From positions 1-31,640 of IMG/VR virus record IMGVR_UViG_3300028571_000074: a DNA stretch of 31,640 nt. The stretch is one strand, 5' to 3'. This document shows, one piece after another, positions 1 through 6,333 of this stretch. The notes below the pieces were generated by a model. It was not told where the DNA came from and did not search any database. It worked only from the letters and a program-made list of their open reading frames with translations. Made by a program: the position numbers and the translations under genes. The DNA is from a virus. The number at the start of each line of letters is the position of its first letter. The first letter of the stretch is position 1.

Positions 1-1
1 C

Positions 2-1477
2 CAACTAACCAGAGAAGCACTCGCGCAAGGCTACAAGAAGGTTCTCTTTTTCTTGGCAACTGGCGGTGGTAAAAGCGTTATATTTCTTGTGATCGCCTCA
101 GGACTTTTTAAAAATAAAAAGAAAGTCTGTTTTGTTGTAAGAAGAAAACAACTTGTACTTCAAGCAAGGAATCACTTTTTAAGGGCAGGGATTGACTCTT
201 CGCTTATGCTCAATACTCAAAAAGGATTTGACAAAAACAAGCATTTTCAGATTTGCTCAATTGATACAGTAACGAGAAGAGATACTGATTTTTTACGAGA
301 CTATGACTACGTTATTATAGATGAAGCGCATGATTCAGTTTCTCCAACTTACAAAGAATTTCTTTCTATCTTCTCGGAGAAAACAATCTTCATCGGTTTG
401 ACTGCTACTCCTTTTCCTATCGGAAAAAAAGTTCATTCATTCTTTGATTGTGTCGTAAAGCCAATAGAGGTGCATGAGTTAAGAGATCAAAATTATCTCA
501 CAAATGCGGAAGTCTATATCCCAAGTGATATTGATTTGTCGGACATTAAAAACGATATGTCGGGTGACTACGGCAAAACTCAACTTTCATCAAAAATGCA
601 GGAGATGGAGATTGTGGGCGACGTTGTGGGAAACTACAAAAAATATGGATTCAACAAGCCTGCAATCTGTTTTTGCGTGGATAAAAACCATTCTGTTTTA
701 ATGGCAGAGTCTTTTAAAAGACATGGAATCCCTGCTATCCATTGCGACGAATCCACTAAGCAAGAAGACCGAGACAATGCAATAAAAGCACTAAAGAATG
801 GAACGATAAAGGTACTCTGTAACGTGAATATCTTCTCTACTGGAGTCGATATTCCAGAGGCAGAAATAGGACTCATGGCCAGACCAACAAAAAGTGAGAT
901 CCTATACATTCAACAAGTCGGGAGGCTACTAAGACCTTACCGAAAGTGCGGCAAGTGTAAAAGCCAATATGACAATTCTAGCGCGTGTCCTACTTGCGGA
1001 TTCACCAAACCAGAATACATAAAAGAAAAAGCAATTATTATCGACTTTGGGAACAATTCTTCAAGGCATGGGCTTCCTTTTGACGTCCGTTTTGCATACA
1101 TCAAGGATAAGGATCTCGAAGATGAAAAGCCTAAAAACTTAGTAAAGACTTGCAAAAAATGTTTTGCGGTTTATCCAGTTTATCTTCCTTGTTGTCCTCA
1201 TTGCTCAGGTTACGAAACAAAAGAAAAAATTTATAAAACAAAGGCAGGAGAGTTCGTTCTTTATGATGAGTATGAAACAATAAAGAAAAGCTTCTCTTAT
1301 CTTTGCCGAATGGAACTTGAACAAAGGAGAAAACCAAACTGGAAATTTTTTAGGCTTTACGATCAGTACAAAGAAGGGGCGATGAAATACAAAACGGAAT
1401 TTGGAATCCCATCGTTTATCCCATCTATCTACAAAAAAAACATGGAGGAAAAACACAGTGGAAAAGTCTTTGATTAG
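2..1477 (+). CDS. Superfamily 2 DEAD/DEAH-type helicase with C-terminal zinc ribbons, 5' partial
   Basis: The reading frame is open to the left edge, so the N-terminus lies outside the window; 491 residues are visible. Counting from the first whole codon, the motifs are Walker A ATGGGKS (19-25), DEAH box IIDEAHD (D107-H110), motif III GLTATPFP, and motif VI QQVGRLLRP (304-312). This is the layout of RecA-fold ATP-dependent SF2 helicases such as UvsW/RadD-like phage enzymes. Two Cys-rich segments follow: CGKC...CPTC from about residue 316 and CKKC...CPHC from about 384. Each looks like a four-cysteine zinc ribbon that could bind DNA or a partner. Family knowledge predicts ATP-driven unwinding or branch migration in replication or recombination; the exact substrate is not visible. 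A VRR-NUC-like nuclease and a primase-helicase follow on the same strand, which supports a replication/recombination module. Confidence 0.9.
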   Translation, partial: QLTREALAQGYKKVLFFLATGGGKSVIFLVIASGLFKNKKKVCFVVRRKQLVLQARNHFLRAGIDSSLMLNTQKGFDKNKHFQICSIDTVTRRDTDFLRDYDYVIIDEAHDSVSPTYKEFLSIFSEKTIFIGLTATPFPIGKKVHSFFDCVVKPIEVHELRDQNYLTNAEVYIPSDIDLSDIKNDMSGDYGKTQLSSKMQEMEIVGDVVGNYKKYGFNKPAICFCVDKNHSVLMAESFKRHGIPAIHCDESTKQEDRDNAIKALKNGTIKVLCNVNIFSTGVDIPEAEIGLMARPTKSEILYIQQVGRLLRPYRKCGKCKSQYDNSSACPTCGFTKPEYIKEKAIIIDFGNNSSRHGLPFDVRFAYIKDKDLEDEKPKNLVKTCKKCFAVYPVYLPCCPHCSGYETKEKIYKTKAGEFVLYDEYETIKKSFSYLCRMELEQRRKPNWKFFRLYDQYKEGAMKYKTEFGIPSFIPSIYKKNMEEKHSGKVFD

Positions 1478-1655
1478 ATACGAAAAACTATTAAAAAAAG
1501 CAAAACAACTCGAAAATTTTAACTCAAGTTTCTTGGAGGCAATGATTAAAATTTTACAACAAGGAAAACAGCTATCACAAAAACAAGTAATAGCTATGGT
1601 AAAAATAGAAAACTTTATCAATACCAGATATGAAATTGAGAACAGAAATTTATGA
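1458..1655 (+). CDS. Small hypothetical protein, coiled and lysine-rich
   Basis: This is a 65-residue product starting at GTG 1458. That start is preferred because GGAGG at 1444-1448 lies nine bases upstream. A more upstream ATG in the same frame (1401) lies deep inside the helicase gene and has no such site. The gene overlaps the helicase end by 20 bases, and its stop overlaps the next start as ATGA, so the three genes are probably translationally coupled. The sequence is largely helical with heptad-like spacing of Leu and Ile and many Lys residues. I recognise no family. Its position suggests an accessory role to the helicase or nuclease, but this is only context. Confidence 0.6.
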   Translation: MEKSLIRYEKLLKKAKQLENFNSSFLEAMIKILQQGKQLSQKQVIAMVKIENFINTRYEIENRNL

Positions 1656-1999
1656 ATTCATATCATCAGCACCAACACTTGATCCAAAAATTTAAGCTTA
1701 TCTGCACAACCGAGATCCCCAATTTATATTTATTTGATCGTCACGTTGGATTATTTTTTACAAAGAACGGAACACCATTAAAAATTGGAATGAACGGGCA
1801 GGCTGACGTTTGGGGGTTATATTCTACTCCCTATGCTTTATATAGTGTTGAGATCGAATTTAAGACTGGAAATTCTAAACAATCAGAAGATCAGAAAAAC
1901 TGGCAAAAGTTCATTGAGTCTAAAAATGGACTCTATTTTTTAGTAAGACATGAGGACGATCATAAAAGAATTAAAAAACTTTTAGATTTTCTTTTTTGA
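1652..1999 (+). CDS. VRR-NUC-like PD-(D/E)XK nuclease
   Basis: The product has 115 residues, a usual size for stand-alone phage VRR-NUC proteins. The core pattern is visible: GMNGQADVWG with candidate catalytic D52, then VEIEFK with E69 and K71, and a downstream SEDQKNW with Q81. Family members are Mg2+-dependent nucleases related to Holliday-junction resolvases and often sit beside SF2 helicases in phage replication modules, as here. The start overlaps the previous stop (ATGA). I infer a branched-DNA or flap nuclease working with the upstream helicase. Substrate preference cannot be read from the sequence. Confidence 0.8.
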   Translation: MNSYHQHQHLIQKFKLICTTEIPNLYLFDRHVGLFFTKNGTPLKIGMNGQADVWGLYSTPYALYSVEIEFKTGNSKQSEDQKNWQKFIESKNGLYFLVRHEDDHKRIKKLLDFLF

Positions 2000-2016
2000 A
2001 TGTCACGAATAATTAT

Positions 2017-2057
2017 TTGACAAAAATCTGGCATAGCGTTTAAGCTATACCAGATTT
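2017..2057 (+). promoter_or_regulatory. Possible sigma70-type promoter overlapping an inverted repeat
   Basis: TTGACA (2017-2022) is followed after 16 bases by TTTAAG (2039-2044, four of six consensus bases). A long inverted repeat covers the same bases: 2024-2037 (AAATCTGGCATAGC) pairs with 2044-2057 (GCTATACCAGATTT) with one mismatch and a six-base loop. No T-run follows, so a terminator is less likely. It reads best as a promoter with an operator-like palindrome, driving the primase gene. Promoter activity is inferred only. Confidence 0.35.
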
Positions 2058-2096
2058 CTAACCAAGAAGTGCCTACTAAAACACTCAGGAAGACAT

Positions 2097-4505
2097 GTGG
2101 AAATAATTTCAAAATTTCAAGTAATCGTCAACTCTCAAATTTCGCCTATTTTTGATGGAAAAATTCATCGTTTTGGAAAAAAAGATGAGGGATGGTATGT
2201 CGGGCATCAGTGGGATTATAAAGGAAACAATTACCAGATAATAAGAATGGGTAGTTGGAACGGATCTATCCCAGAAACTAAATTAAAATCTTGGGATTAT
2301 AAAGAAGAAACTACCGCGTTTAAAAAGAAGCTGGCCGATACGACAAGAGAAGCTCAGGCCAAATTAAAAATAGAAAAATCTGAGAATCAAAAAGCTTGTG
2401 TGGAGAAATGGTTCCCAATCTTTAAACAGGCAAAACAGGCCATATCGCACGACTATTTAACTCATAAGGGAATTGATCCTTTTTTAGCCAGAATTGATTA
2501 TAATGGCGTTCTATTGATTCCTTCCTATAACCAAAACGGATTCACTGGAGTACAGAGGATTTATAAAGATCCTGAGGCAGGAAACTTTATGAAAAAGTTT
2601 TCCTTTGGAATTGAAATTGAAGGATCTTTTTGTCCGTTATCAAAATTTAAAACTGCTGAGTATTGCTACGTTTCAGAGGGATACGCAACATCAGCATCAA
2701 TCCAGATGGCCTTTCCTGACGTGCCATCAATTTGTGTTTTCAATGCAGGGAATATTGAGCGCGCGATAGCTACTATTCGTTTTTTGCATCCAAAAATTAA
2801 AATAATAATAGCCGCAGATCGCGACTTCAAATCAAAAACAGGGGAGAGATATGCTCGTCAAGCTTGCACTAAATTTTCAGACGTTATATTTAAAATGCCT
2901 GATTTATCTTCTGATGATTGGTCTGATTTTAATGATCTTCATCAGTTTAACTCTCTCCAAGCTGTCAAAGATCAGCTTAAATTTGACGAATCTGATTTTA
3001 CATCAATTACTTGCCTTGGGTATAACGAGAATAATTACTACTATACCAGTACAACTTTTAAACAGATTCTTTCGATCCCTGCTTCTGCTCACAGCAAATC
3101 GAATTTTTTCTCACTTGCAGAACAAAAATACTGGGCAAAGCGATACGGATTTGAAGACGAAAACGGACGTACTATAGTTTCTTATGATTCTATATCGTCG
3201 GATCTCATGGCAAAATGTAGAGAAGTTGGAGTCTTCAATCCAGAAAACATACGAGGAGTAGGGATCTGGAAAGATGACGGACAGTACGTTATTAATGATG
3301 GAGAAAAGATTTTTCCATTCAAAAAAACTCAATATCATTATCAAGTTTCTCCTCCAATTAATTATGATGTTTCTCAAGAAATGACAGACGAAGATGCTCA
3401 AAAAGTCGTGTCTTCTTTTTCGGCCCTGAAATATAAGAATCCAAAAGATGCAATTTTATTAACCGCTTTTATTGCCCAAGCTCAAGTGTTTTCAATTCTT
3501 CCTTGGCGTTTTCATGTTTGGTTATCTGGCGAAAAAGGGACAGGAAAATCAAAAATTTTAGAGTGGACATCAGGAATGATTATTAATCCTAATATGGTTA
3601 TTAATACAACCGTATCAGGGATTATCCAAAATCTAAGAAATGATGCCAAAGTAACTGTTTACGAAGAGGCAGAGGCAGAATCAGGGAAGATGACACAAGT
3701 TATAGAGCTTGCTAGGCAAATGTCCACGCTAGGAGAGTTTAAAGTATTAAGAGGATCTGCCTCTGGAAAGGTTATAACAAATAACACAAATACCATTTTT
3801 CTATTTGGATCAATCCAAGTAACCAAGCTAAACGCCGCAGACAGATCAAGAATTTTCTTAATTGAAATGGATAAAATCGTGAATCAATCACAAGAAACTT
3901 ACGACACTCTTTGCGATAATTTTAGAGAATTATCACTTAATAAAAACCTTCTCTTTGCACGATGCTTTAATAATATAAATGTTATTATTAAAAACTTTGA
4001 GAACATATCTAAGTTTCTAAAAAAGAAGATTGAACCAAGGATGGCAGACCAAATCGGAATGGCACTTTCCTGCTATTCGATAATGCACACAAAAGAGATC
4101 CTAGACGAAGAGAAGATCATATCTCTTATAAATTATGCCGACATAGGAAAGTCAGCATACAAGGAACAAAATGAAGGTAACGAAAATGCTGATTGCTTGG
4201 GTGCTATGTTTGATGTGGTTATTGATAGCGATAAAAACACCATCGGAGGGATAATCGAGAAGATTAAAAGCTTAACGAATGAGCCGCTTGATACTCTCCA
4301 TCAATACTTAAATTCCTACGGTTTAAAATTTGATAGATCAAAAAACAATCTTTTTGTTTGCCTAAATGCCTCAATGGAAAAGGCACTCCCAAAGCATCCT
4401 GATTATTTAAGGATTTTGAGAAGATCCGAAAAGATGATTAATGGAGCAAAAACAGAAAGAATTAACGGAACAGTAAAGAAAGGAATCGTCCTTAATATCG
4501 AATAA
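2097..4505 (+). CDS. TOPRIM primase fused to a DUF927-like P-loop ATPase/helicase
   Basis: The 802-residue protein starts at GTG 2097 with AGGA at 2087-2090; the ATG at 2095 is out of frame. The N-terminal half ends in a TOPRIM domain: CYVSEGYATSAS with catalytic-type E194, then IIAADRDFK with the D241-x-D243 pair, then DDWSDFNDLH. This pattern matches TraC/phage P4-type primases. The C-terminal half has a Walker A LSGEKGTGKSK (G478-S485) and a Walker B-like VTVYEEAEAE (E523/E524), resembling DUF927/D5-type superfamily 3 helicase cores. The likely role is RNA primer synthesis coupled to ATP-driven unwinding at the phage replication fork. No N-terminal CHC2 zinc finger is visible. About 95 bases of non-coding DNA with a candidate promoter precede it. 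Confidence 0.87.
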   Translation: MEIISKFQVIVNSQISPIFDGKIHRFGKKDEGWYVGHQWDYKGNNYQIIRMGSWNGSIPETKLKSWDYKEETTAFKKKLADTTREAQAKLKIEKSENQKACVEKWFPIFKQAKQAISHDYLTHKGIDPFLARIDYNGVLLIPSYNQNGFTGVQRIYKDPEAGNFMKKFSFGIEIEGSFCPLSKFKTAEYCYVSEGYATSASIQMAFPDVPSICVFNAGNIERAIATIRFLHPKIKIIIAADRDFKSKTGERYARQACTKFSDVIFKMPDLSSDDWSDFNDLHQFNSLQAVKDQLKFDESDFTSITCLGYNENNYYYTSTTFKQILSIPASAHSKSNFFSLAEQKYWAKRYGFEDENGRTIVSYDSISSDLMAKCREVGVFNPENIRGVGIWKDDGQYVINDGEKIFPFKKTQYHYQVSPPINYDVSQEMTDEDAQKVVSSFSALKYKNPKDAILLTAFIAQAQVFSILPWRFHVWLSGEKGTGKSKILEWTSGMIINPNMVINTTVSGIIQNLRNDAKVTVYEEAEAESGKMTQVIELARQMSTLGEFKVLRGSASGKVITNNTNTIFLFGSIQVTKLNAADRSRIFLIEMDKIVNQSQETYDTLCDNFRELSLNKNLLFARCFNNINVIIKNFENISKFLKKKIEPRMADQIGMALSCYSIMHTKEILDEEKIISLINYADIGKSAYKEQNEGNENADCLGAMFDVVIDSDKNTIGGIIEKIKSLTNEPLDTLHQYLNSYGLKFDRSKNNLFVCLNASMEKALPKHPDYLRILRRSEKMINGAKTERINGTVKKGIVLNIE

Positions 4506-4516
4506 CAGGAGTTTTT

Positions 4517-4718
4517 ATGATTACCATCAGTCTAATTAGCGGATTAAAATTATTCATCCACAAAAAAAAGAGTTCATTTTGAATTCGATGATAAAAGTGA
4601 TCTTGTTGGAGTTATAATAGATAACGATCAAAGAAACCCAAGAACTATGCACAAGACTGATTTTGATGAATTACTTACCGAGATCGGGCTAGATGATGAC
4701 AAGACATATATAGTTTGA
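4517..4718 (+). CDS. Small hypothetical protein, apparently needing a +1 frameshift (or frameshifted pseudogene)
   Basis: ATG 4517 has a strong AGGAG at 4507-4511 and opens a 21-codon frame that stops at TGA 4580-4582. The +1 frame is open from 4548 to TGA 4716-4718 and encodes a normal-looking acidic sequence (EFDDKSDLVGVIIDND, then FDELLTEIGLDDDK), but has no usable start. Joining them gives about 66 residues. The stop context is AAGAGT-TCA-TTT-TGA-A. A peptidyl-tRNA on UUU could re-pair with UUU one base on and continue at GAA, as in the prfB-type +1 shift. Alternatively one extra A in the run of eight A (4562-4569) has broken the gene, or it is a sequencing error. No family is recognised. 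Confidence 0.45.
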
Positions 4719-4743
4719 CTATAAATGACGTTCACGATAAAAA
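4715..4743 (+). promoter_or_regulatory. Possible promoter for the Cys-rich small genes
   Basis: TTGACT (4715-4720) and TAAAAA (4738-4743) are separated by 17 bases. They match the sigma70 -35 and -10 boxes at five and four of six positions. Transcription would begin near 4750, inside the following hairpin, so a transcript from here would lack most of the left arm. This is inferred from spacing only. Confidence 0.3.
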
Positions 4744-4775
4744 AATCTCCTTATTAAAACAAAGGAGATTTTTTT
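4739..4775 (+). terminator. Terminator-like hairpin whose right arm contains the next gene's ribosome binding site
   Basis: A perfect 14-bp inverted repeat pairs 4739-4752 (AAAAAAATCTCCTT) with 4762-4775 (AAGGAGATTTTTTT), with a nine-base loop and seven T at the end. It has the shape of a Rho-independent terminator, although the paired part is AT-rich apart from TCTCC/GGAGA. The AAGGAG at 4762-4767 is also the only Shine-Dalgarno for the ATG at 4776, so read-through transcripts would hide it. Confidence 0.6.
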
Positions 4776-4988
4776 ATGACGGCTAATGGAAAATGTTCAT
4801 CATGCGATGAAATAACTGGATTCTACTGTAATATAGACAAGAAATGGTATTGCTCAAACCATCAGCAATTTTCAACGACACTTTTAAAACAATCATCAGA
4901 GAAAGAATCATACTTTCACAAAGAGAATAATTTTAAGCCAAAAAAAAGAAATTCACCTTTTGGAAAAAACTATTTTAAAAAACATTAG
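4776..4988 (+). CDS. Cys-rich mini-protein, putative zinc binder
   Basis: The product has 70 residues and starts eight bases after AAGGAG. C7, C10, C18, C26 and H29 form a CxxC-x7-C-x7-CxxH pattern like a small zinc finger or B-box-like knuckle. The rest is a basic, Lys- and Asn-rich tail ending in FKKH. The protein is probably cytoplasmic and could contact nucleic acid or a host protein. I do not recognise a named family. The terminator-like hairpin over its ribosome site suggests control at transcription or translation. Confidence 0.65.
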   Translation: MTANGKCSSCDEITGFYCNIDKKWYCSNHQQFSTTLLKQSSEKESYFHKENNFKPKKRNSPFGKNYFKKH

Positions 4989-4996
4989 AGAAAACT

Positions 4997-5314
4997 ATGC
5001 CTAAATGTAATTCATGCTCAAATCAAAAAAAATGTACTAGCGAACTAAAGAACACACTCTATCATAATTGCTCAATATTTTCTTTTGACGATTCCCATGT
5101 GAGATGGATAATTGATAATTTAACCAAGGAGAATAACCAATTAGCAAGGCAAGTTTTCAATATTCAATCGCATTATGATTTGCTGAAACAATCTTATGAT
5201 AATGTTTTTGATTTTATCGCTGAGAAAAACAAAACAAACCGATTTATTGAGCTAACTAATTTCATGGAATGGGTTCCAACATTTAAGAGGGAGGGAGAAA
5301 ATGAGATTCAATGA
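4997..5314 (+). CDS. Small Cys-rich protein with coiled-coil body
   Basis: The product has 105 residues. The N-terminus carries C4, C7, C13 and C25 (PKCNSCSNQKKC...HNC), compatible with one zinc site. Residues about 40-80 form a heptad-like helix (TKENNQLARQVFNIQSHYDL). The start is eight bases after the previous stop with only a weak AGAG site upstream, so it probably depends on translation of the preceding gene. The end overlaps the next gene by 14 bases. The function is unknown. Together with the gene before it, it makes a pair of short metal-binding-type proteins typical of phage early regions. Confidence 0.65.
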   Translation: MPKCNSCSNQKKCTSELKNTLYHNCSIFSFDDSHVRWIIDNLTKENNQLARQVFNIQSHYDLLKQSYDNVFDFIAEKNKTNRFIELTNFMEWVPTFKREGENEIQ

Positions 5315-5651
5315 TTTAGTTAATTTGGAAGAGTACGTTTTGGCGAATACTAGATTTAGAGGTATGCCAGTATTTAAAAATGGTTGTGATTTATATAATT
5401 CGATTACAAAAAAAGTGGCTTATTTTTTTGATGATCCAGAAATAGAATCACTAGAGTTTGAAGAAGTTGAAAAAAAACAGATTGTTAATTTAGTTGAACA
5501 AGATTTTAAAAAAAGAATAGATCGTGCCAGAGAAATGCAAAAGTTTCACGCTAAATCAACAGAGCTTTCGGATAGTTATTTTGTAGGAATGTATAATGGA
5601 ATGGAGTATTCACTTTCTATAATTGAAAATAGATCTCCAGATTTTAAATGA
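5301..5651 (+). CDS. Hypothetical acidic phage protein
   Basis: The product has 116 residues, and a strong GGGAGGGAG site lies just before ATG 5301. The predicted fold is mixed alpha/beta: FDDPEIESLEFEEVEKKQ is strongly acidic and is followed by a basic helical stretch (DFKKRIDRAREMQKF). I see no known motif. The stop TGA 5649-5651 overlaps a potential ATG at 5648 (ATGA). The frame then continues open for 40 more codons beyond the stop, which is discussed in the next entry. Confidence 0.65.
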   Translation: MRFNDLVNLEEYVLANTRFRGMPVFKNGCDLYNSITKKVAYFFDDPEIESLEFEEVEKKQIVNLVEQDFKKRIDRAREMQKFHAKSTELSDSYFVGMYNGMEYSLSIIENRSPDFK

Positions 5652-5774
5652 GGAGTAAAATTTGAAGATAGAAAGATAAATGTTGTTAATATTGGAAACG
5701 GAGGTCATCTCGTGTTTGAAAGTAAGGCATCTTTTACAAGATATTGCTTAGAAAATAATATTAATATTAATTGA
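5648..5774 (+). pseudogene. Short coding-like frame without a normal start; +1 frameshift candidate or gene remnant
   Basis: After the previous stop, 40 codons in the same frame (5652-5771) encode a plausible sequence including INVVNIGNGGHLVFESKASF and RYCLENNININ, ending at TGA 5772-5774. No ATG opens it. ATG 5648 overlaps the preceding stop and starts a five-codon frame ending in AGGAGT-AAA-ATT-TGA-A. A +1 slip of AUU to UUU would place ribosomes on GAA in the coding-like frame. Other readings are a GTG start at 5712 (GGAGG at 5700-5704) giving 20 residues, a TTG at 5662, or a decayed gene. Even the existence of a product is uncertain. Confidence 0.3.
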
Positions 5775-5804
5775 AACCATCTCATTAAATTAACCAGATC
5801 ACAT

Positions 5805-5828
5805 AAGGCCCTTTTTTAGGGCCTTTTT
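5805..5828 (+). terminator. Rho-independent terminator ending the left gene group
   Basis: AAGGCCC (5805-5811) pairs with GGGCCTT (5819-5825) around a seven-base TTTTTTA loop. The plus strand ends in TTTTT (5824-5828). On the minus strand the same hairpin lies directly at the end of the regulator gene, whose stop TAA is in the loop (5816-5818), so it may serve both converging transcripts. The minus-strand T-run is poor. Confidence 0.8.
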
Positions 5829-6022
5829 AATACCACGCTCTTTTGATATTTTATTTTTAATACTGGTTCCTCAAATTTGTCTTCGATACATTCAAGGTTT
5901 AGATGGAATCCAGACTCCTTCATAACAAGCCTAAGACCGTCACTCATGTTGCCATTTCCTTTTTCTGACAAAAAATCTCTCTCTTTATCCGTTAATATGA
6001 AGATGCTTTTATTTGTAACCAT
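5816..6022 (-). CDS. Putative ribbon-helix-helix (CopG/Arc-like) transcriptional regulator
   Basis: This is the only minus-strand gene in the window. From ATG 6022 it has 68 residues. An in-frame ATG at 6064 would add 14, but the inner start is preferred because AAAAAGG lies eight bases before it and no ribosome site precedes the outer one. Also, the DNA between the two ATGs carries two copies of the TGTAAC repeat. The region KSIFILTDKERDFLSEKG followed by GNMSDGLRLVMKES has the strand-helix-helix pattern and the G-N-x-S-x-G-x-R turn seen in many phage and plasmid RHH proteins. These bind tandem operators as dimers. It faces a repeat-filled intergenic region and the late operon, so I infer a repressor that acts there. 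Confidence 0.6.
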   Translation of the reverse strand: MVTNKSIFILTDKERDFLSEKGNGNMSDGLRLVMKESGFHLNLECIEDKFEEPVLKIKYQKSVVLKRP

Positions 6023-6267
6023 TTTAGAAACCTTTTTGTAACCTACAAAACCCAATGATTTCATATATGTAACCGTGTAACCGTGTAACTAGAAGCTCAA
6101 GAAGTAAACATATATAAAAATAGGTATTCTATATATATACTTTCTCTCTCTATATATATATCTATTATTAAATAAATAGGTTACAAGGTTACAAGCGGCA
6201 GTTTCCATAATGATTTCAAGTAGTTACGTTGTAACTTTTTTGTAACTGATGTTGTAACCGTGGTTAC
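6014..6267. repeat. Array of ten TGTAAC/GTTACA hexamers: operator array or origin iterons
   Basis: TGTAAC lies at 6014, 6037, 6068, 6076, 6084, 6230, 6241 and 6253; GTTACA lies at 6180 and 6188. Three form head-to-tail octamers TGTAACCG (6068-6091, the last ending in TA). Two form tandem GGTTACAA (6179-6194). Two palindromes are present: GTTAC-gtt-GTAAC (6223-6235) and GTAACC-GT-GGTTAC (6254-6267). Such density cannot be chance for a hexamer. The array spans the gap between the divergent regulator and terminase genes and reaches into the outer part of the regulator reading frame. Confidence 0.85.
6100..6178. other. Extremely AT-rich spacer with alternating TA and CT tracts
   Basis: Between the two halves of the repeat array lies a stretch almost without G or C. 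It holds two alternating TA tracts (about 6130-6139 and 6151-6160) around a TTTCTCTCTC tract, then AATAAATAGG. Such DNA melts easily. Next to direct repeats it looks like the unwinding element of an iteron origin, but it could equally be a promoter region for the divergent genes. The rest of the 6065-6333 gap holds no gene that I can support apart from the start of the leader peptide. Confidence 0.5.
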
Positions 6268-6310
6268 TCCATTGATATTACTACAATTAAGTGCAAAAAT
6301 AGATTTCTAT

Positions 6311-6322
6311 AAACGATATGAT
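6311..6322 (+). promoter_or_regulatory. AAACGATAYGAT element, copy 1
   Basis: AAACGATATGAT lies 23 bases before the leader ATG (6334), the same distance as the copy before the tail chaperone gene (23749). Twenty of 26 bases through the ATG are identical in the two. It may be part of a phage promoter or a translation/mRNA-processing signal. A -10 box role is doubtful because the second copy lies too close to its ribosome site. Confidence 0.4.
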
Positions 6323-6333
6323 AGGATGAAGAT

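Noticed and set aside
2024-2057. Inverted repeat taken as a terminator
   Set aside because: No T-run follows and a promoter-like -35 lies directly upstream, so an operator or promoter element fits better.
4548-4615. A -1 frameshift at A AAA AAG (4564-4570)
   Set aside because: The heptamer is in phase for -1 slipping, but the -1 frame stops at TAA 4615 after a few codons with no protein-like sequence; the coding-like frame is +1.
5301-5819. UGA read as tryptophan across 5649 and 5772, giving one long gene
   Set aside because: The frame is open but for two TGA, yet TGA is the normal stop of many genes here (ATGA overlaps) and TGG is freely used for Trp, so recoding of the genome is unlikely.
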